The notes beneath the pieces are model-generated. The model was not told the origin of the DNA and did no database searches. It saw only the letters and a list, made by a program, of their open reading frames with translations. A stretch of 64,000 nt of DNA from Argopecten irradians (taxonomy: Eukaryota > Mollusca > Bivalvia > Pectinida > Pectinidae): NCBI RefSeq assembly GCF_041381155.1, contig NC_091135.1:53023997-53087996 (forward strand), given 5' to 3'. Made by a program: the position numbers and the translations under genes. Shown here in pieces: positions 1-14,800 of this stretch. The number at the start of each line of letters is the position of its first letter. The stretch's first letter is position 1.

Positions 1-192
1 TTATACAAATACATATATTTTCTCACCCCTGGGGGCAAACACAGAGATTCTCAGCACACTGACAGGTATTTTGAGCCTACTCAATTAAATTCTTTACATG
101 GGTATATCATGTAGTATCATACTAGGGTCTTGACAGGGGCTGATGGATGGGGGAGCGTCATAGATGTCACCCGTCACCGCCCCTCCCTGGCT

Positions 193-199
193 ATATAGG
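193..199 (+). promoter_or_regulatory. TATA box of the CUB-domain gene
   Basis: A TATATAG motif lies about 93 bases before the ATG at 286, so transcription would start near 220-230 and leave a short 5' leader. Nothing else was recognised in bases 1-285. Confidence 0.6.
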
Positions 200-285
200 G
201 CCGGACACCCAGGGACACAGCATTCCCAGTTCCCCTCTCACAGGACTAACACATTTCGAGGACAAGTTGTTAGATACTGAAAACG

Positions 286-2144
286 ATGGAGACTTTAGCA
301 ATCGTTTGCATCTTGGCTTGGATGCTTGCTTATACATCTGCTTTACAAACCTGTAAGTAGCATTTTTCTTAAATATTTTTCTCTCAATTTACAATGCTTG
401 TTTATCCTAGATCTGCCCAATAGGCGAGCTGTTACATAGTATATTATGTCTCAAATACCAGTTATATGAATTTTCTACTAAATACATCTCATAATATGCA
501 ATAAATCACTTTAAATGTAATTTCAACCACTTTTCTATATTTTCTTATTTTTATTTAATACTAATTTAAAAGGCTTAGCGGCTTTTGGGATATTTTTGCG
601 TATTCTATAATCTTTACGTTTTTTTCTGAATTCACCAAACGTACTACTTTGGTTTTTTTCATATTTTTTATATGTATTTAAAATGCTTTTGAGATATTTA
701 AATGCGTTTTTGGAATCTTTGAGTGGTTTTTTTCTCTGAATTGATCAAACTTATCAATTCACATTAAAACATTTACGCCAGAGTTGGAAAGTTGAAATGG
801 TCATGTTTCTTTCATATGAGTGATCTCTAGACATAGTATTAAGATTATTGTGTTCTTCAAAAATTCCCGGGAATTTTTGTGTATTGTTGATGTTTTTATT
901 ACTTACCTTTTACGTTTTGGTCATTACATATTACCTGCCGTGTTATGGTATGTGACATGGGTGATTGGTCGCATACCTGTAAAGGTAAAACATAACAGAT
1001 AAGCCATAACCCCATCAATCACCGAAATCAATCAAGCATGACACTGATTAGGTTGTATCGAATTTCTGTGGTAATGTACCTACATAACATGTTGTAGACT
1101 GGTATCTTAATATTTTGCCTGTGGGATATCTGTGTCATCGCAGAGAAATAAGACTATTTCATTTAATACATTCAAAAATGAAAAAAAAATGGTTCCCGAA
1201 AAAAAATCAAGGTTGTTTAAAAAGTTAGTGAAAGCATTGATTTCTTTAAAGCAACATAAACGATTTTAATTCGGGATAAGTTATGTTTTAATAAAAATAA
1301 TAAAGAAAACAAGAAAATAAATCAATTTTACCTCCTTTCAATGTAATAAAAACTATAATTTCGTATGATATGTAATTCACCTCCCCCTCGTTCTTTATAA
1401 TGTTTTACTTTTTAGCATTGGGTTTTGTAATGATTGCTTACAAAAGAGCTTATTTACAATATTTTTTGGTTTACATAAAGACTATACAATTGAATGTTAT
1501 GTCTTATTATTAGCTGCTTCTTTGTCAACAGATTATATGGAGGAAGGATGTGGAGCGGCCATCAATATGATGACCAGGAATGAGGACTCGATCATCCTAA
1601 GGCTGACCAGAAATCCTACACACCGTCCTAACCAGGACTGTGTGATTGCAATCGAACCACCACTGGGGAAGGATCTTTCTGTGACCTTTCGCGATCTTGA
1701 CGTAGAAACCGGCCCAACAGGACAGTGTGCCACGGACTTTTTGAGAATGTACGACGGCAGGAGTGGGCAAGCACAGTTTGTTCAAGGTAATTTGTCTGTT
1801 TCGAAAATTTGCTATGTAATTGTTAAACACTCTCTAAATCCGTATAATTTCATTCTTACTTATATAATAATTTATTTAAAAGTATAATTCAATCCTTAGC
1901 CTTGATATTTTGTCATCATTGTCTCTAACCCCATATTGACATCTCACGTTTTGACATTTCAGGTCTTCCCCAGACAATCTGTGGTAACAACAATATGATG
2001 TTGAGCAGATCCTACGAGACCCGACTTGGATACCTCACCGTCCAGTTCCAGAGTCGGTCTCAGATCGTCAACAGGAGGGGATTCGAACTTCTCATCAGTG
2101 CCTTCAGACGAGGTAACATAAAGCAAGCACTTCCTAATGTTTAA
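286..2144 (+). CDS. Secreted single-CUB-domain protein, three coding exons
   Basis: Exons 286-352, 1532-1786 and 1963-2144 join in phase (donors GTAAG and GTAAT, acceptors ACAG and TCAG) to give about 167 residues. Residues 1-19 are a hydrophobic signal peptide (METLAIVCILAWMLAYTSA). The rest is one CUB domain: first Cys at 29 (EGCGAA), second in QDCVIAIEPP, third in CATDFLRMYDG, fourth in ICG, ending in FELLISAF. CUB domains are extracellular beta-sandwiches that bind proteins or glycans, often with calcium; the ligand here is unknown. The 3' end is uncertain: a donor at 2113 (GAG|GTAACA) could splice to an exon I did not find, while reading through gives a stop at 2142-2144. Introns 353-1531 and 1787-1962 hold no other feature. 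Confidence 0.8.
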
Positions 2145-5100
2145 CTTTGGAGATCAAATTGTATTCTTTTATAAAAATTAATTTGCACTTTGAAATTTGA
2201 AAATTTCATTTATCTTTATGATTCATCAGCCAAAATGTAGACGACGTGGTGTACTAGTGATTTTTTAATAACATATTATTTTTATCACCTCGATGTAACT
2301 TCTAGACATTAATTAGATCCATTAATGTAAAATTCTAATGTCGGCAATATTGATGAGACTTTCTCAAACACAACAAGCTATACATAATTAATATAGATAT
2401 TATAATATAGGTATAATTATCCTTAAACATTAGTTATTAATTATTTATTCATGTTATTTAAAACATTACAAGTAATTTATCTACATCACGAGGTTTGATA
2501 TATTTATGACTGTGATGATGGGTGCATAATAGGTAGTTATTTATACCAAACGTAAATATAATAATTCCTTAGGCAATATTAATCATGTTAATTATTATAT
2601 ACAATATAAGAGTATTCAAAAGATTTCAATATCAACTTTAATAACGCAATTTTATGCCATTGTCCACAATAAGATTATAGATCCCCCCCCCCTCCCCCAT
2701 ACTGAAATCCTTTGATTAATAAAGAGAGACGCTTGATAAAATATAACCTCTAGTTACACATCGAGCGATCCGAACTGCATTTAATAATGGAAATCAATGA
2801 TATACACCATCCCATTACAAGCATTCAAGGACTATTTTACCGCCCTTATTCCGGTTACCACGTTACAAAAAAACGCTGTTCTACATGCTAAATGAAGTAT
2901 TGACTTTCTAGAGTTGTCTCCCGTTGATAACTTTCTCGTTTACATATTTTGCCAAGTCCGATCGCGAATAGTAGCAAAAGCGGTACATTTCACTGTGAGA
3001 GTGGGTAAAGTTTTGTGATTTCAAACTGATATGAGAAGTCATTTCTTTTGATTATTACGGCATGCAACTTAAAGCTGAAGTTTAGCTGTAAGATTTGTGT
3101 AAAACAAATGCAGAATTATCTTCAATTTGCCGATAGACACAGCATTTTATCTGATAATTTGGTTCAAAGTCGCAAACGTGATTTGATCTTGAGTCGGACA
3201 CCAAAAATGTCCAAAACGATCATAAGTCGGACAGTGAATTTTAACATTATACCAGTGAATATATGTGATATATAGACATAAAGAGGTGCTGTAATTACCC
3301 TTTTTTCATCATATAAGTTTGAAACTTTCATCCCTTATTTTTATTATAAATATTTCTTATCTATTTTTTATTTTCTAATCAGTCTTTTAAGTTTCCTTTC
3401 AGGTCACCATTGGTATTCTTCTTTAATTTTTAATCAGAATGTATGGCAGCGCACATTTTAGTAGAAAAACGTGTGTAGCCCAATGAATAAATTTTAAATA
3501 TATATATACAACAAGATTTCTCATATTTTATTGGTGCCATCCTGTTGATTGTACAGTTACATAATGTACTTTGTAAAGCAAAGAAGTGATATCGAGTACG
3601 CAATACACGAATATTTTTACTTGTCCATCAAATAGACAATTTTCTCTGACATATCAATGGTATATATATCAAAACTCATTCTCTGAATCATTTATCTAAA
3701 ATATCGGCAACACAAGCTACAATGTAGACACAGAAACTTTAATTTGGGATGGCCATGACTCATGATTAGCGCGGGAAAAGGATGTTGTCCATCCAGCCAT
3801 CCTGGAATTTGGACACAGCACTTTTGGTTGTATAGTTTTCAATTCTTTTTAAAGTAATTGGAGCAGGTTCTGCATGTGTTTATTAGGAACACCGGAGTTG
3901 CTATTGGCAATCGTCAATTCCTGAAAATGTTTGTGCTTTGCAAAGGACAAAGTCTCCTAGCATCAAAAAATGTACAGTGTATTTCAGAATGGGTTTAGAG
4001 CGACAGGCATTTCTCCTTATTCAACTTATGCAACCACGATAAAACACAAACTCAGATTAGGCAAATACATGTAGTTGTTTAATGATAAGGCCAGTGTGCT
4101 CGCCACGTCTGACCACGTAACATCGATACATAGTCGCGTTTGAACTGCAGATCCCTTTCGTGGTATAGTTCGTCATGTTCTAAACTTTTACTAACATTGA
4201 TAATGTTTCCCTGGAATCTTAGAAATAACTGAATATACTTTCAAGGAACATGTTATGTTAAAACATATAACAACCCAATTTCAAGCATTGTATGAAACAA
4301 AATCAATATACATTCCCGTATTAAAATTGACCGCAGTTTCTTTCGTTTTTCAGTCCATGAAATATCTACAACTATTTCGTCAGGCTCATTTGTTATACAA
4401 GCTATATTTATTGATTTCCCAGAGATACACTGTATGTAAGGTGGAAACATTTTAAAGTGAAGTATATAGCCACATCTCGTGCCCGCAAACGCACGTGTAT
4501 CTATTCAATGTCGGAGCAAATGTAATGTTGTAGCATACACAATACAAAATGCATTTTTAGTCATGTGCAGTTTGCTTGACAACTGGCGATATGTCAATTA
4601 CCGAAAGTAATATGAACAACAAATTTCTTATTTAATGATAAATGACTAATATTGTTGATTCAGAATTGTATAAAATGTTAACTTAAACCGATTGTCCGAC
4701 GTAATATCAAAGCAATCTGGACTGTCCGACTCATAGTCAAATGCGTCCGACTCTCGATCGAATTGCAGGTTAGGTACTTTATTTGCTCTGTATTGTATTG
4801 TAAGGTAAAAAACGAGAGTATCGAAATGGAAATATGATGCAGAAAGTGTTCTCTCTCGGACGGTACCCATTAGATTAATATGGTGGTCTTCATATCTCGA
4901 CGTACTGCTGTTCTGAACACAAAGGGTGTCCGACTTACGATCACTTTACCCTAAAAAATAAAAGTGCTCAAATTACCATTAAATGTAAAAATAAAGTGAA
5001 AAAGTGAATCATTTCATACATTAATGCTCAATATTTTAATTATCACGAACCAAGTAAAGATTTACAGCAAAAATTAGCTCGATACAGCTAAAAATGCTGG

Positions 5101-5379
5101 TGCAGTGATGATTTAAGTAAAAACAATTTCAGTAAAAAATGGTAAAACTTTGGCTCTACTCAAAGCGAAAAAAGACACAATTTCAAAATGGCCGCCAAAT
5201 GGGCCATTTCTTAAAATCCCCGTATAAAAAAACCTGCTGAAGTTAGAAATGTAATTTTTTGACAAAATTTGAAACCGGCAACTTGCTACAGGTATTGATA
5301 AATTGTGTTTGAAAATCTCATAACTTCTTTGATCTTTGTCGAAACGAGACTTCAACGGGACTGAAACCTCAGAAGAATA

Positions 5380-5484
5380 CAACCTTAATAACTTTTGCGA
5401 CTCTACAAAATGATCAATTAATCTCATTTTACATCCCCATTTCCAAAATTAAAAGCCGTTTCCGGCGGAAAGGTAGTCTATTAG
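5380..5484 (+). repeat. Solo right-end copy of the TTAA-flanked MITE family
   Basis: Bases 5390-5475 closely match 45365-45438. Both run through GCGACTCTACAAAAT, an ATTTTACAT stretch and AAAATTAAAAGCCGTTTC, and end in GGAAAGGTAGT. The intact copy at 45049-45448 shows that this is its right half. The terminal TTAA is not preserved here and no left end was seen. Confidence 0.65.
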
Positions 5485-5833
5485 GCCTACTGTACAAAGA
5501 TCGGTAAAAACCTACATTATTGTATAAATTTTCGGCACTATAATATTTATTGTTTGATTAATTAGGCAACAGGCCAAGTCTATCTATAAAAGCCATTTCT
5601 CTTTTAAAAATACATACAGCAGACTAACACAGTTAAGTACTATACATATACTGTACTTTATATATTCTTATCCAATTCAAATTTATAGGAGATCAAATAA
5701 TTTAAAAAAAAACTTTAGGCCTATAGACATATTTCTTAGTTGCCATCCGTTAAACCCAACCGTTAGAAATTAAGCCCAGATCTAGTTACCTCCCTTTACA
5801 ATAAAGGAAAAAGATTTTCCTACCAGGTGGCTA

Positions 5834-5841
5834 TGACGTCA
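5834..5841 (+). promoter_or_regulatory. Full CRE palindrome in the DNAJA2 promoter
   Basis: A perfect TGACGTCA lies 18 bases before the DNAJA2 ATG. This is the consensus site for CREB/ATF-type bZIP factors. No TATA box is evident. The position would be in the core promoter or 5' leader, which fits a housekeeping or stress-responsive chaperone. Function is inferred from sequence only. Confidence 0.55.
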
Positions 5842-5858
5842 CGATTCACCTCGTGAAA

Positions 5859-8800
5859 ATGGCAGACACAACGCTCTACGAAGTATTGGGCGTTTCTAAA
5901 AATGCCTCTGATGGGGAAATTAAGAAGGTAAATTAGGAGAAAACTTGACTTATATGTTATTAATAATCTGTTTTGTTTGTATCATTCTTTAAATACCACA
6001 AATATTTGTGCTTATTTCGATTTGAATAGGTTTTGTTCCCCGTCGATCATGTTCAGCATGGAGAAAAAATCGTGCATGGTCTTGACATTATCTTTTACGG
6101 CATGTTTTTTGGGATATTCACTAACGATAGGGTTTACTGTTATTCGTATTAAATGTCTCTATCGTTTAATGCGGGCAAATCACGGCAGAACTATATATAA
6201 AATGTCGATGTAAATATATTATCAATTCATTGTTCGACAAAATGGCGAGCAAGGAGAATATTCTAGTTTCACAAAAATTACGTCACCTTCTGCGCCTAAA
6301 TAAAGACTTAACTTGCAATTCCTTCAAATCCTTTTAGTGCTATTGGTGTGTTTTATCGAGCTTGGTTCTATAGCTATTAAATCTCTGCTACTTCCATTGA
6401 ATTATTGATTACTATTTGACTAAGTGGGATTGTTTTAATATGAAAGTACACCATTACAATAGCTTAAAACAGAAGACATTGAAGCAGAAAATCTCATCAT
6501 GTTTCAATGTCTTCTGCATAGATGAAATGCTAAATCAATTAAACTTACTGGTCATTGAGCAATGAATGATCAAGTGAGTCCTTGTCCTATGATCAAGTCG
6601 TGGAAAACCACTAACTTGCGTATTATACGCAAACTAGAGTATTATAACCCATTGCAGTATGGATTTGCAAGGACATATATGAGAAGGATAAGTCACACTG
6701 GGTTTTGGGGGAGTACAATGAAGGAGCTTTTGTGTTTGTGCACTGACCGTGATTTTCCTTTGATATCCGCCGGCGTAGCCTTTGATGTAGCTTGCGGGTC
6801 CGAGGGTTACTGTCTTTCTTTCTGATGCGGAGCCGTCATTTCATGAGCTGTCTTATTTTTTAACGAAGATTTAAGACATGTCTCCTAAATCTTCCGTTTT
6901 TAAAGCAAGTGATAAAGGTTGTGAAATTTAATAAACTTTACATTGGTGCTTCGTTTGACTCGATAAGACAAGTATTTGTTGAGAAAAGCAGTTTTTATTC
7001 CCGGTTCATAGGCGTCTCGCGTGGTGTTCAGTTGTGTAAAGAGACAGTCACGAATCCTTCTCACTTATAAATCCTTGGGATTTGTTACTAAAAAAAACCT
7101 AAATTGCTGAAATCTCAGCTTTTGTTATACTTTTCAAAAAATCACATTAATACATGCCAATATGTTTTTAGTAAGACCATCTTTAGAATATGCCTATAGT
7201 GCTTGGGACCCATACACAAAGACTGACATACATCAGATAGAGATGGTACAACATGTAGGGCAGCCCGCTTTGTCACCAACAGACACAGGAACATGTCCAG
7301 TGTCAGCTCAATGCTGAGCAGTCTGGGTTAGCCAGCCTTAGAGAAGCAATGCAAGGATACGCGCCTCTGCACTTTCTTCAAGATACTAAGTTGTGCATGA
7401 TCAAATCGACATATCGAAGGACGCACTTGTAGCTCCTATTTGTCTCACCAGGCACTCCCAAGCTCACACCATCCAGGTCCCTTCATGTAAAACCCAAGTC
7501 AGAAAACAATCATTTTTCCCACGAGCCATATCAGATTGGAACAGTTTACATCAAGATATTTGTAAAATCACGAAACTCGAAGCTTTCAAAACAGCCCTCA
7601 CAAAACTACCAAAAAATTCACAATTTTTTTTTCTACTCAATCCTTGGTATTTAGCACACCACCATATGACATAATCTTCATCCTGTTGAAGGTTTCATTA
7701 TAAAGTAGAAGTAGAAGATAAAGTGCAATTACTAAAATATGTGCAATAGTATCGTTTGTTACTTATGAACTTGATGCAACTTTTCTGAGTTTTCTCAAAG
7801 TATTGCATTTATTTTCAATACTTTCTGACATGCAAATGAATCAAATTTTTGCATGTGTGTACTGTTTCATAGTTAAATAAATGTAATCTGTGAAAATATT
7901 TGGGAAAAGTGCATTTTAAAGCTTTTTTAGTTATTTTTAGTAACAAAACCATACTCCAATGATTGGGGTATTATACTCCAGTTTGCGTATAATACGCAAG
8001 TTAGTGGTTTTCCCCTCGTGATGACATGACCATGCAGTCACCTGTTCTCAAAGTCTCTGCCCTCAAAGACACCCTCCAAGACAAATCTCAAAAGACTTTG
8101 AATTTCACTGTGGACTCCAGTCCTGTAATAAGGGATAATGTAGTGACTACCTGACCAGTTAGAACCGGGATCTATCTGAAAAATTCAGTCCCATTTCATA
8201 ACTATACAAGTTTCCAATGTGTAAAGTGTTTAATATCCACTTAGGAAGTGAATAGTAAGGTGTATGTTTTTGCATTGGTTGTGAATATTAATATTGCCAA
8301 TGTATTTTTAAATCCACAAAGTAATGATAAGCTATAATTTACCTGCAGTTAGTATGAAGGAGAATACTGTACTGGGAGCTCATATCTTTTTAATTTGGGC
8401 AATGGCATAAGCACATCATTTTTAAGAATGATTTGTAGGTAATTTTATCACTAAATTTGTTGAGTTGCAATTTAAAAAAAAACCCAGTCAAGTTATTAAA
8501 ATAATATATTAAAATGTTTCTTTTTGCAGTCGTACTATAAGTTGGCAAAAGAATTCCATCCCGATAAGAATCCAGCAGCTGAAGATAAGGTGAGAATTCT
8601 ACTTTTCTAATGTTCTGAATTTCTTCATTTTATGGCAAGGTTTAGTTTCTGTCACCTTTTAATTTTCAAGTTTTCTTACAGTTTTTTAGCTCACCGGGCC
8701 GGTGAGCTTATGTCATGGCGCGGCGTCCGTCCGTCCGTCAACATTTCCTTTAAATCGCTACTAGTCATAGAGTTCTGCATTGATTGTAACCAAATTTGGC

Positions 8801-11800
8801 CACAAACATCCTTTGGGGAGGGGGAACAGAACTTGTATAAATTTAGGCTCTGACCCCCCTGGGGCAGGAGGGGCGGGGCCCAATAGGGGAAATAGAGGTA
8901 AATCCTATAAATCGCTACTTGTCCTAGAGTTCTGCATGGATTGTAACCAAATTTGACCACAAACATCCTTGGGGGAGGGGGAACAGAACTTGTATAAATT
9001 TTGGCTCTGGTCCCCCGGGGGCAGGAGGGGCGGGGCCCAATAGGGGAAATAGAGGTAAATCCTTTAAATTGCTACTAGTCATAGAGTTCTGAATGGAATG
9101 TAACCAAATTTGGCCACAAACATCCTTGGGGGAAGGGGAACAGAACTTGTTTAAATTTTGGTTCTGGTCCCCCGGGGGCAGGAGGGGCGGGGCCCAATAT
9201 GGGTAATTAGAGGTAAATCCTTTAAATCGCTACTAGTCATAGAGTTCTACATGAATTGTAACCAAATTTGGCCACAAACATCCTTGGGGGAAGGGGAACA
9301 GAACTTGTATAAATTTTGGCTCTGGTCCCCCAGGGGCAGGAGGGGCGGGGCCCAATAGGGGAAATAGAGGTAAATCCTTTAAATCGCTACTAGTCATAGA
9401 GTTTTGAATGGAATGTAACCAAATTTGGCCACAAACATCCTTGGGGGAAGGGAAACAGAACTTATATAGATTTTGGCTCTGGTCCCGCGGGGGCAGGAGG
9501 GGCGGGGCCCAATAGGGGAAATAGAGGTAAATCCTTTAAATCGCTACTAGTCATAGAGTTCTGAATGGAATGTAACCAAATTTGGCCACAAACATCCTTG
9601 GGGGAAGGGGAACAGAACTTGTATAAATTTTGGCTCTGGTCCCGCGGGGGCAGGAGGGGCGGGGCCCAATAGGGGAAATAGAGGTAAATCCTTTAAATCG
9701 CTACTAGTCATAGAGTTCTGCATGGATTGTAACCAAATTTGGCCACAAACATCCTTGGGAGAAGGGGAACAGAACTTGTATAAATTTTGGCTCTGGTCCC
9801 CCGGGGGCAGGAGGGGCGGGGCCCAATAGGGGAAATAGAGGTAAATCCTTTAAATCGCTACTAGTCATAGAGTTCTGCATGGATTGTAACCAAATTTGGC
9901 CACAAACATCCTTGGGGGAAGGGGAACAGAACTTGTATAAATTTTGGCTCTGGCCCCCGGAGGGCAGGACGGGTGGGGCCCAATAGGGGAAATAGAGGTA
10001 AATCCTATAAATCACTACTTGTCCTAGAGTTTTACTTGGATTGTGACCAAATTTGACCATAAACATCCTTGGGGGAATGGGAACAGAACTTGTATAAATT
10101 TTGGCTCTGACCCCCTGGGGGCAGGAGGGGTGGGGCCCAATAGGGGATTTAGAGGTTAATATTAAAATTCCTTCAGAAAATAAACAATGAACCTGTATTC
10201 AGAACATTACTTGGCATTACAAACCAGGAGAGCGATACAGGCCCTCTGGGCCTCTTTTTAATTGCTAGAAAAGTAATGTACGTTACACATATTCGAGTAA
10301 TAACCTAAATTTGTAGGCATTGCATGCATTATATCATTACAAGTCTGTTACATTACTTAGTTGTTGATGTTTAGTTATTATATTTTTTTTCTAGTTTAAA
10401 GAAATAAGTTTTGCCTATGAAGTTCTTTCTAATCCTGAGAAAAGGGAAACCTATGACAGGTTTGGGCTTCAAGGACTTAAAGAAGGAGGTGGAGGTGGCG
10501 GTGCTGGAGGTAAAATGAATATCATAACTGCCATCGGTTTCTGTTCAACTTAATGATAAGAATATTTTGGAATGATCAGAAATAATACCTTAGTAGTTGA
10601 TAAATATTAAGTTAAGCATTATTCTGATAATTCCGTTCTTGTAGCAGATAATGTGTAGTGTCAGAATTTTATGTTGTTCCTGGACACAAATTAGAAGATA
10701 TTTCCTGTTTTCAGTAGACTCTATCATATCAAGTTTGTCTTTGTTTGTCGAACCCTAAGCCGGTTTTTAGAAATAATGTTTTGTATATTACAGGTTTCTC
10801 AGACATGTTTGGAGATTTGTTTGGGGGAATGTTTGGTGGTGGTCCATTTGGTATGGGAGGAATGGGAATGGGTGGAATGGGAGGACGACGTGGTAGAAGG
10901 AAGGGCGAGGACACACTTCACCCTCTCAGGTATTTAACCGTTTAATAAATATATTTACTGTTATTCCCTGAAACATAGATTTTGTATCTTCTGTGATTTT
11001 TCAGGAAAATTGCTAATATTATTATTACCAGTAAAAAGTGGAAGGAATTATAAATTGGAGTCTCCAATTATGTGTAGATGTTTATCATGAACTGAAGTCC
11101 TGGATTTTGTTAGAATTTTTGATGGAATGTGTATTTCGAAAGTAACTTATGAATATTAATTTCAATTCCATTTTCAAGGTAAATTTTTTCATGTTATTTA
11201 TCCACTGTATCCTTAATTAGGATTTTGACAACAATAAACATCTGTAATAAGTATGCATCATTTATAACTTTCATTTTCAGAGTAACACTTGAAGACCTAT
11301 ATAATGGGAAAACATCCAAGTTGCAACTCAGCAAAACAGTAATTTGCACAAAATGCAATGGGTAAGTATTGTTAGTAAGACTTAGTGTCAATAATTTGGG
11401 CAGCCATAATTACAGCCTAGGCTAATTAAGAAACTAGGAAAAACAAATTGGTTCTTTTTATTTTCTATACATTGAAATATGCTAGCATTACAAAGATTCT
11501 TTTTACATTTGTTAAGAATTACTAGTGTTTTTTGAAAATTGAAGATGGGTCTCTTTTCTTTCTAGATCTGGTGGAAAAGAAGGTGCCATGCACAGATGTA
11601 GGACATGTAATGGCCGTGGTGTAAAGGTAACACTCCGACAACTTGGCCCTGGTATGGTCCAACAAATGCAATCTGTGTGTCCAGACTGTCATGGAGAAGG
11701 TAAATATTTAACTCATCATCATCAGTAGTGGTACATAGTGTTCACCATAAATTACTTGTAATTTATAAGTCACATAGGGTGATGCCACTGATATATATAC

Positions 11801-14800
11801 ACTGCCAATTATTTAGTGAAATGACTCAACATAATCTTTTATGGTTTTAAGCCCACCGTCATCAGATGGTAAGCTATTCAAATCTCCTTTTGTCAGTGGT
11901 CCGTCATCAGTCAGTCTGTCTGTTAACAATTCTTGTTACCGCTATTTCTCAGAAAGTGCTAAAGGGACCTTTTCAAATTTCATCTGCAGGTTCCCCTTTG
12001 GCCCTAGTTGTGCATATTTCATTTTGGGACCGATCAGTAAACAAGATTGCCGACTGGCGGTCATCTTAGATTTTGATAGTTAAAGTTTGTTACTGCAATT
12101 TCTCAGAAAGCACTGAAGGGATCTTTCTCAAATTTCATATGTAGGTTCCCCTAGGATCCTAGTTGCGCATATTGCATTTTTGGACCGATTGGTCAACAAG
12201 ATGGCCGACTGGCAGCCATCTTGGATTTTGATAGTTATCGCTTTTTGTCAGAAATTACTGAAGGGATATCTCTCAAATTCCATGTGTAGGTTCCCCTTGG
12301 GCCCTAGTTGTGCATAGTACCTTCGGGACTGATGGGTCAACAAGATAGCCAAACGACCACCATCTTGGATTTTAACGCTGTTTCTCAGAAAGTAATGAAG
12401 CGATCTGTCTTAAATTTTATATGTAGTATGTTGGAAAAAGTTTGAAAAGCAGGGAAAAGATCCCTCTTCCCATTGTCAGACATAGATCATTCTTCGGTGG
12501 GCGTCAAGATCCCTCGGGGATCTCTTGTATGAACATTCCAGGTAATTTAGACATATTCAATTTCTGGTTTAAGGCTAACAATACCATAACACAATATTTC
12601 TAGCCTAAAATGACTGAGTATAACTAAAAATCCTGATAAGCTGCACTGAACTTAGAGGGGTTTTTCTGGCTGAATTAGGAATGAACATTTTAACCTTATT
12701 TTGAGAATAAAACGGGTGAAATGGAAAACAGAAAATAACTTAGGATCAAGGCCCCATTATCGGCCCAAAAAAAGCCCTGATAGTCTTTATTTTCTTAAAT
12801 AGTCTATACACATGACCCCAAATTGGCAAAATTTGTTTTGAAAAATCATTTTTGCAGTCCGTAAAGAACTATAATTGTTTACAGGTGAGACTATTAATGA
12901 GAAGGACAAGTGTAAAGACTGTAAAGGAAAGAAAGTGGTCAATCAAACAAAGATCCTTGAGGTCAATGTGGACAAAGGCATGAAGGATAACCAGAAAATT
13001 ACCTTTCGATGGGAAGGTGACCAGCTGGTATGTAATTTAATATACAACACATCATACAGTCAAACCTGCAATAGCGGACACTTCTATATAGCAGACACCT
13101 GTCCATAACGGACTGTGCTAGGAATCCCCAACAAAAATCACTATATAAATGTCATGCAGCGTGCCCCCTGACTTTCTCTCATCAGGGGTTAAGTGTACCC
13201 TTCCTCAGAAAATTTGAGGGGTACAAGCATAAATCTTGGGGTACAAGCAAAATTTTAACAAATATGAAGCATTTCATCAAGCTTTGATCATAAGACAATG
13301 ACACATTTAAGTATATTCAATTATCGACTCCTTGGGTGACATAAGGGCAATGTTACTTTCATTTCTAATTCCAATTCATCGGATATCATGCTGCAAAAAA
13401 TGACATTGAAAGGCTCAAAGCTGTAGATTTTAAAGAACTTAAATAATAGTGTTAACTGTTTCCAATCAAATCATCATAAACACTGGGGTTGGAACTTTTT
13501 TACTCGTTTCTTACATTGATCTACGTTTTCAGACGTTGTTTCATTCAGGGATTTTCTTTTGGTGATAGAAGAAATCGTTAATCGTACGCTTTTTAGACGG
13601 CTCCATGTTTACAACATCGGACAAGTAAACACCACTGGTGTTACGCCTTACGATCTTTAGTGTGTGATAGCGCCCATAATCAAATAGCGAAACATTATTC
13701 AGGTTATGAAATAACCTAGATCCATGGGTCGTCATGATCAGCCAATTAAAATGCAGGGAAATCGGCAGTAGCAACCAGCTTACAGAAAGATCAGAACGAT
13801 ATTGTCTCGTCATTTCTTCCGACAGTTTTAATATATAAATTATATATAACAACTGTTTTCAGCTTTTACACCCATTTTATTAGCTTTTACTCCCATTTTA
13901 TCGTACGTGCAGTGTACCCTCTGCTTCCAATTTGTGTACGTGCATATTACTTTTGATGCGTGAATCACGTACACCTGTACGTAATGGGGCACGCTGGTCA
14001 TGTATATAGCGGACAGCGGACACTAGATTTAGTCCGTAAGTCCGTAAAAATTTCCATATAAGGGACACAAATAAATTTTTCGAACGTCGGTACTTTCACT
14101 CGAAAAAACATAAGCTTTCAGTAGAAGTTAGACTACATAGATATACAGTATAGTGGACACAAAAAAAGACATTGTGTTTGAATGAAAATCACTGTATGAA
14201 TTGAATGTGTATAGCAGACACTTTCTATGAAGAAAGCGGACACTTAAAATTAACCCTATAATACAAACAGCGAACATCTTATCTGAACCTGTGCATCGGT
14301 AAAACAACAAAGGAAGCCATATTGGTAATGTTCTTCTGCGTTAGTCAATTAGAGTTATTTCCCTTACGTCACCTTTTGTAACACTCTGGGGTTTGCATTA
14401 TATTTGTGTTGGAATACACCATCGGGACTCGTTGGGTGTGAACCATTGTTTGTAAAGCGACTTTTTGATGTCAGCCAGTTCATGACTACATGTGTTTACA
14501 TTTGTTTTGTCTGAAATAACAGAGATTTCAAGACAGCGTGGACACTTTACTCAGCTCATTAACAATGTGTTCAGAACAATTACATGTAACAGTTACGGAC
14601 CAATGAGTGGCGAAAAGATGGAATCTTCCAAGATATTGTCAACCCCAAATGGAAATTTTTGAACAAGCCCAAACATCGGTTTTCTCATTTTGTGCCACTT
14701 TTTATTTGGGATTTTACAAACACAGACGATATTATGGCTTGTTCAAAACCTTCACGAAAGGCTCTGTCCCTTGATCAACGTGTAGACAGTTAAAAATAAT

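Larger units (their letters stand above)
2145..5858. other. Intergenic AT-rich stretch without a recognised gene
   Basis: No coding exon was recognised. A C-rich run lies at 2684-2697. A motif reading AAGTCGGACA occurs forward near 3190 and 3225 and inverted near 4690-4760 and 4926-4940, which may be the decayed ends of an inverted-repeat element about 1.7 kb long. Short frames here have no protein-like composition. Confidence 0.4.

Noticed and set aside
6562-6825. 87-codon + frame
   Set aside because: It crosses the left end of the TIR element and has no domain.
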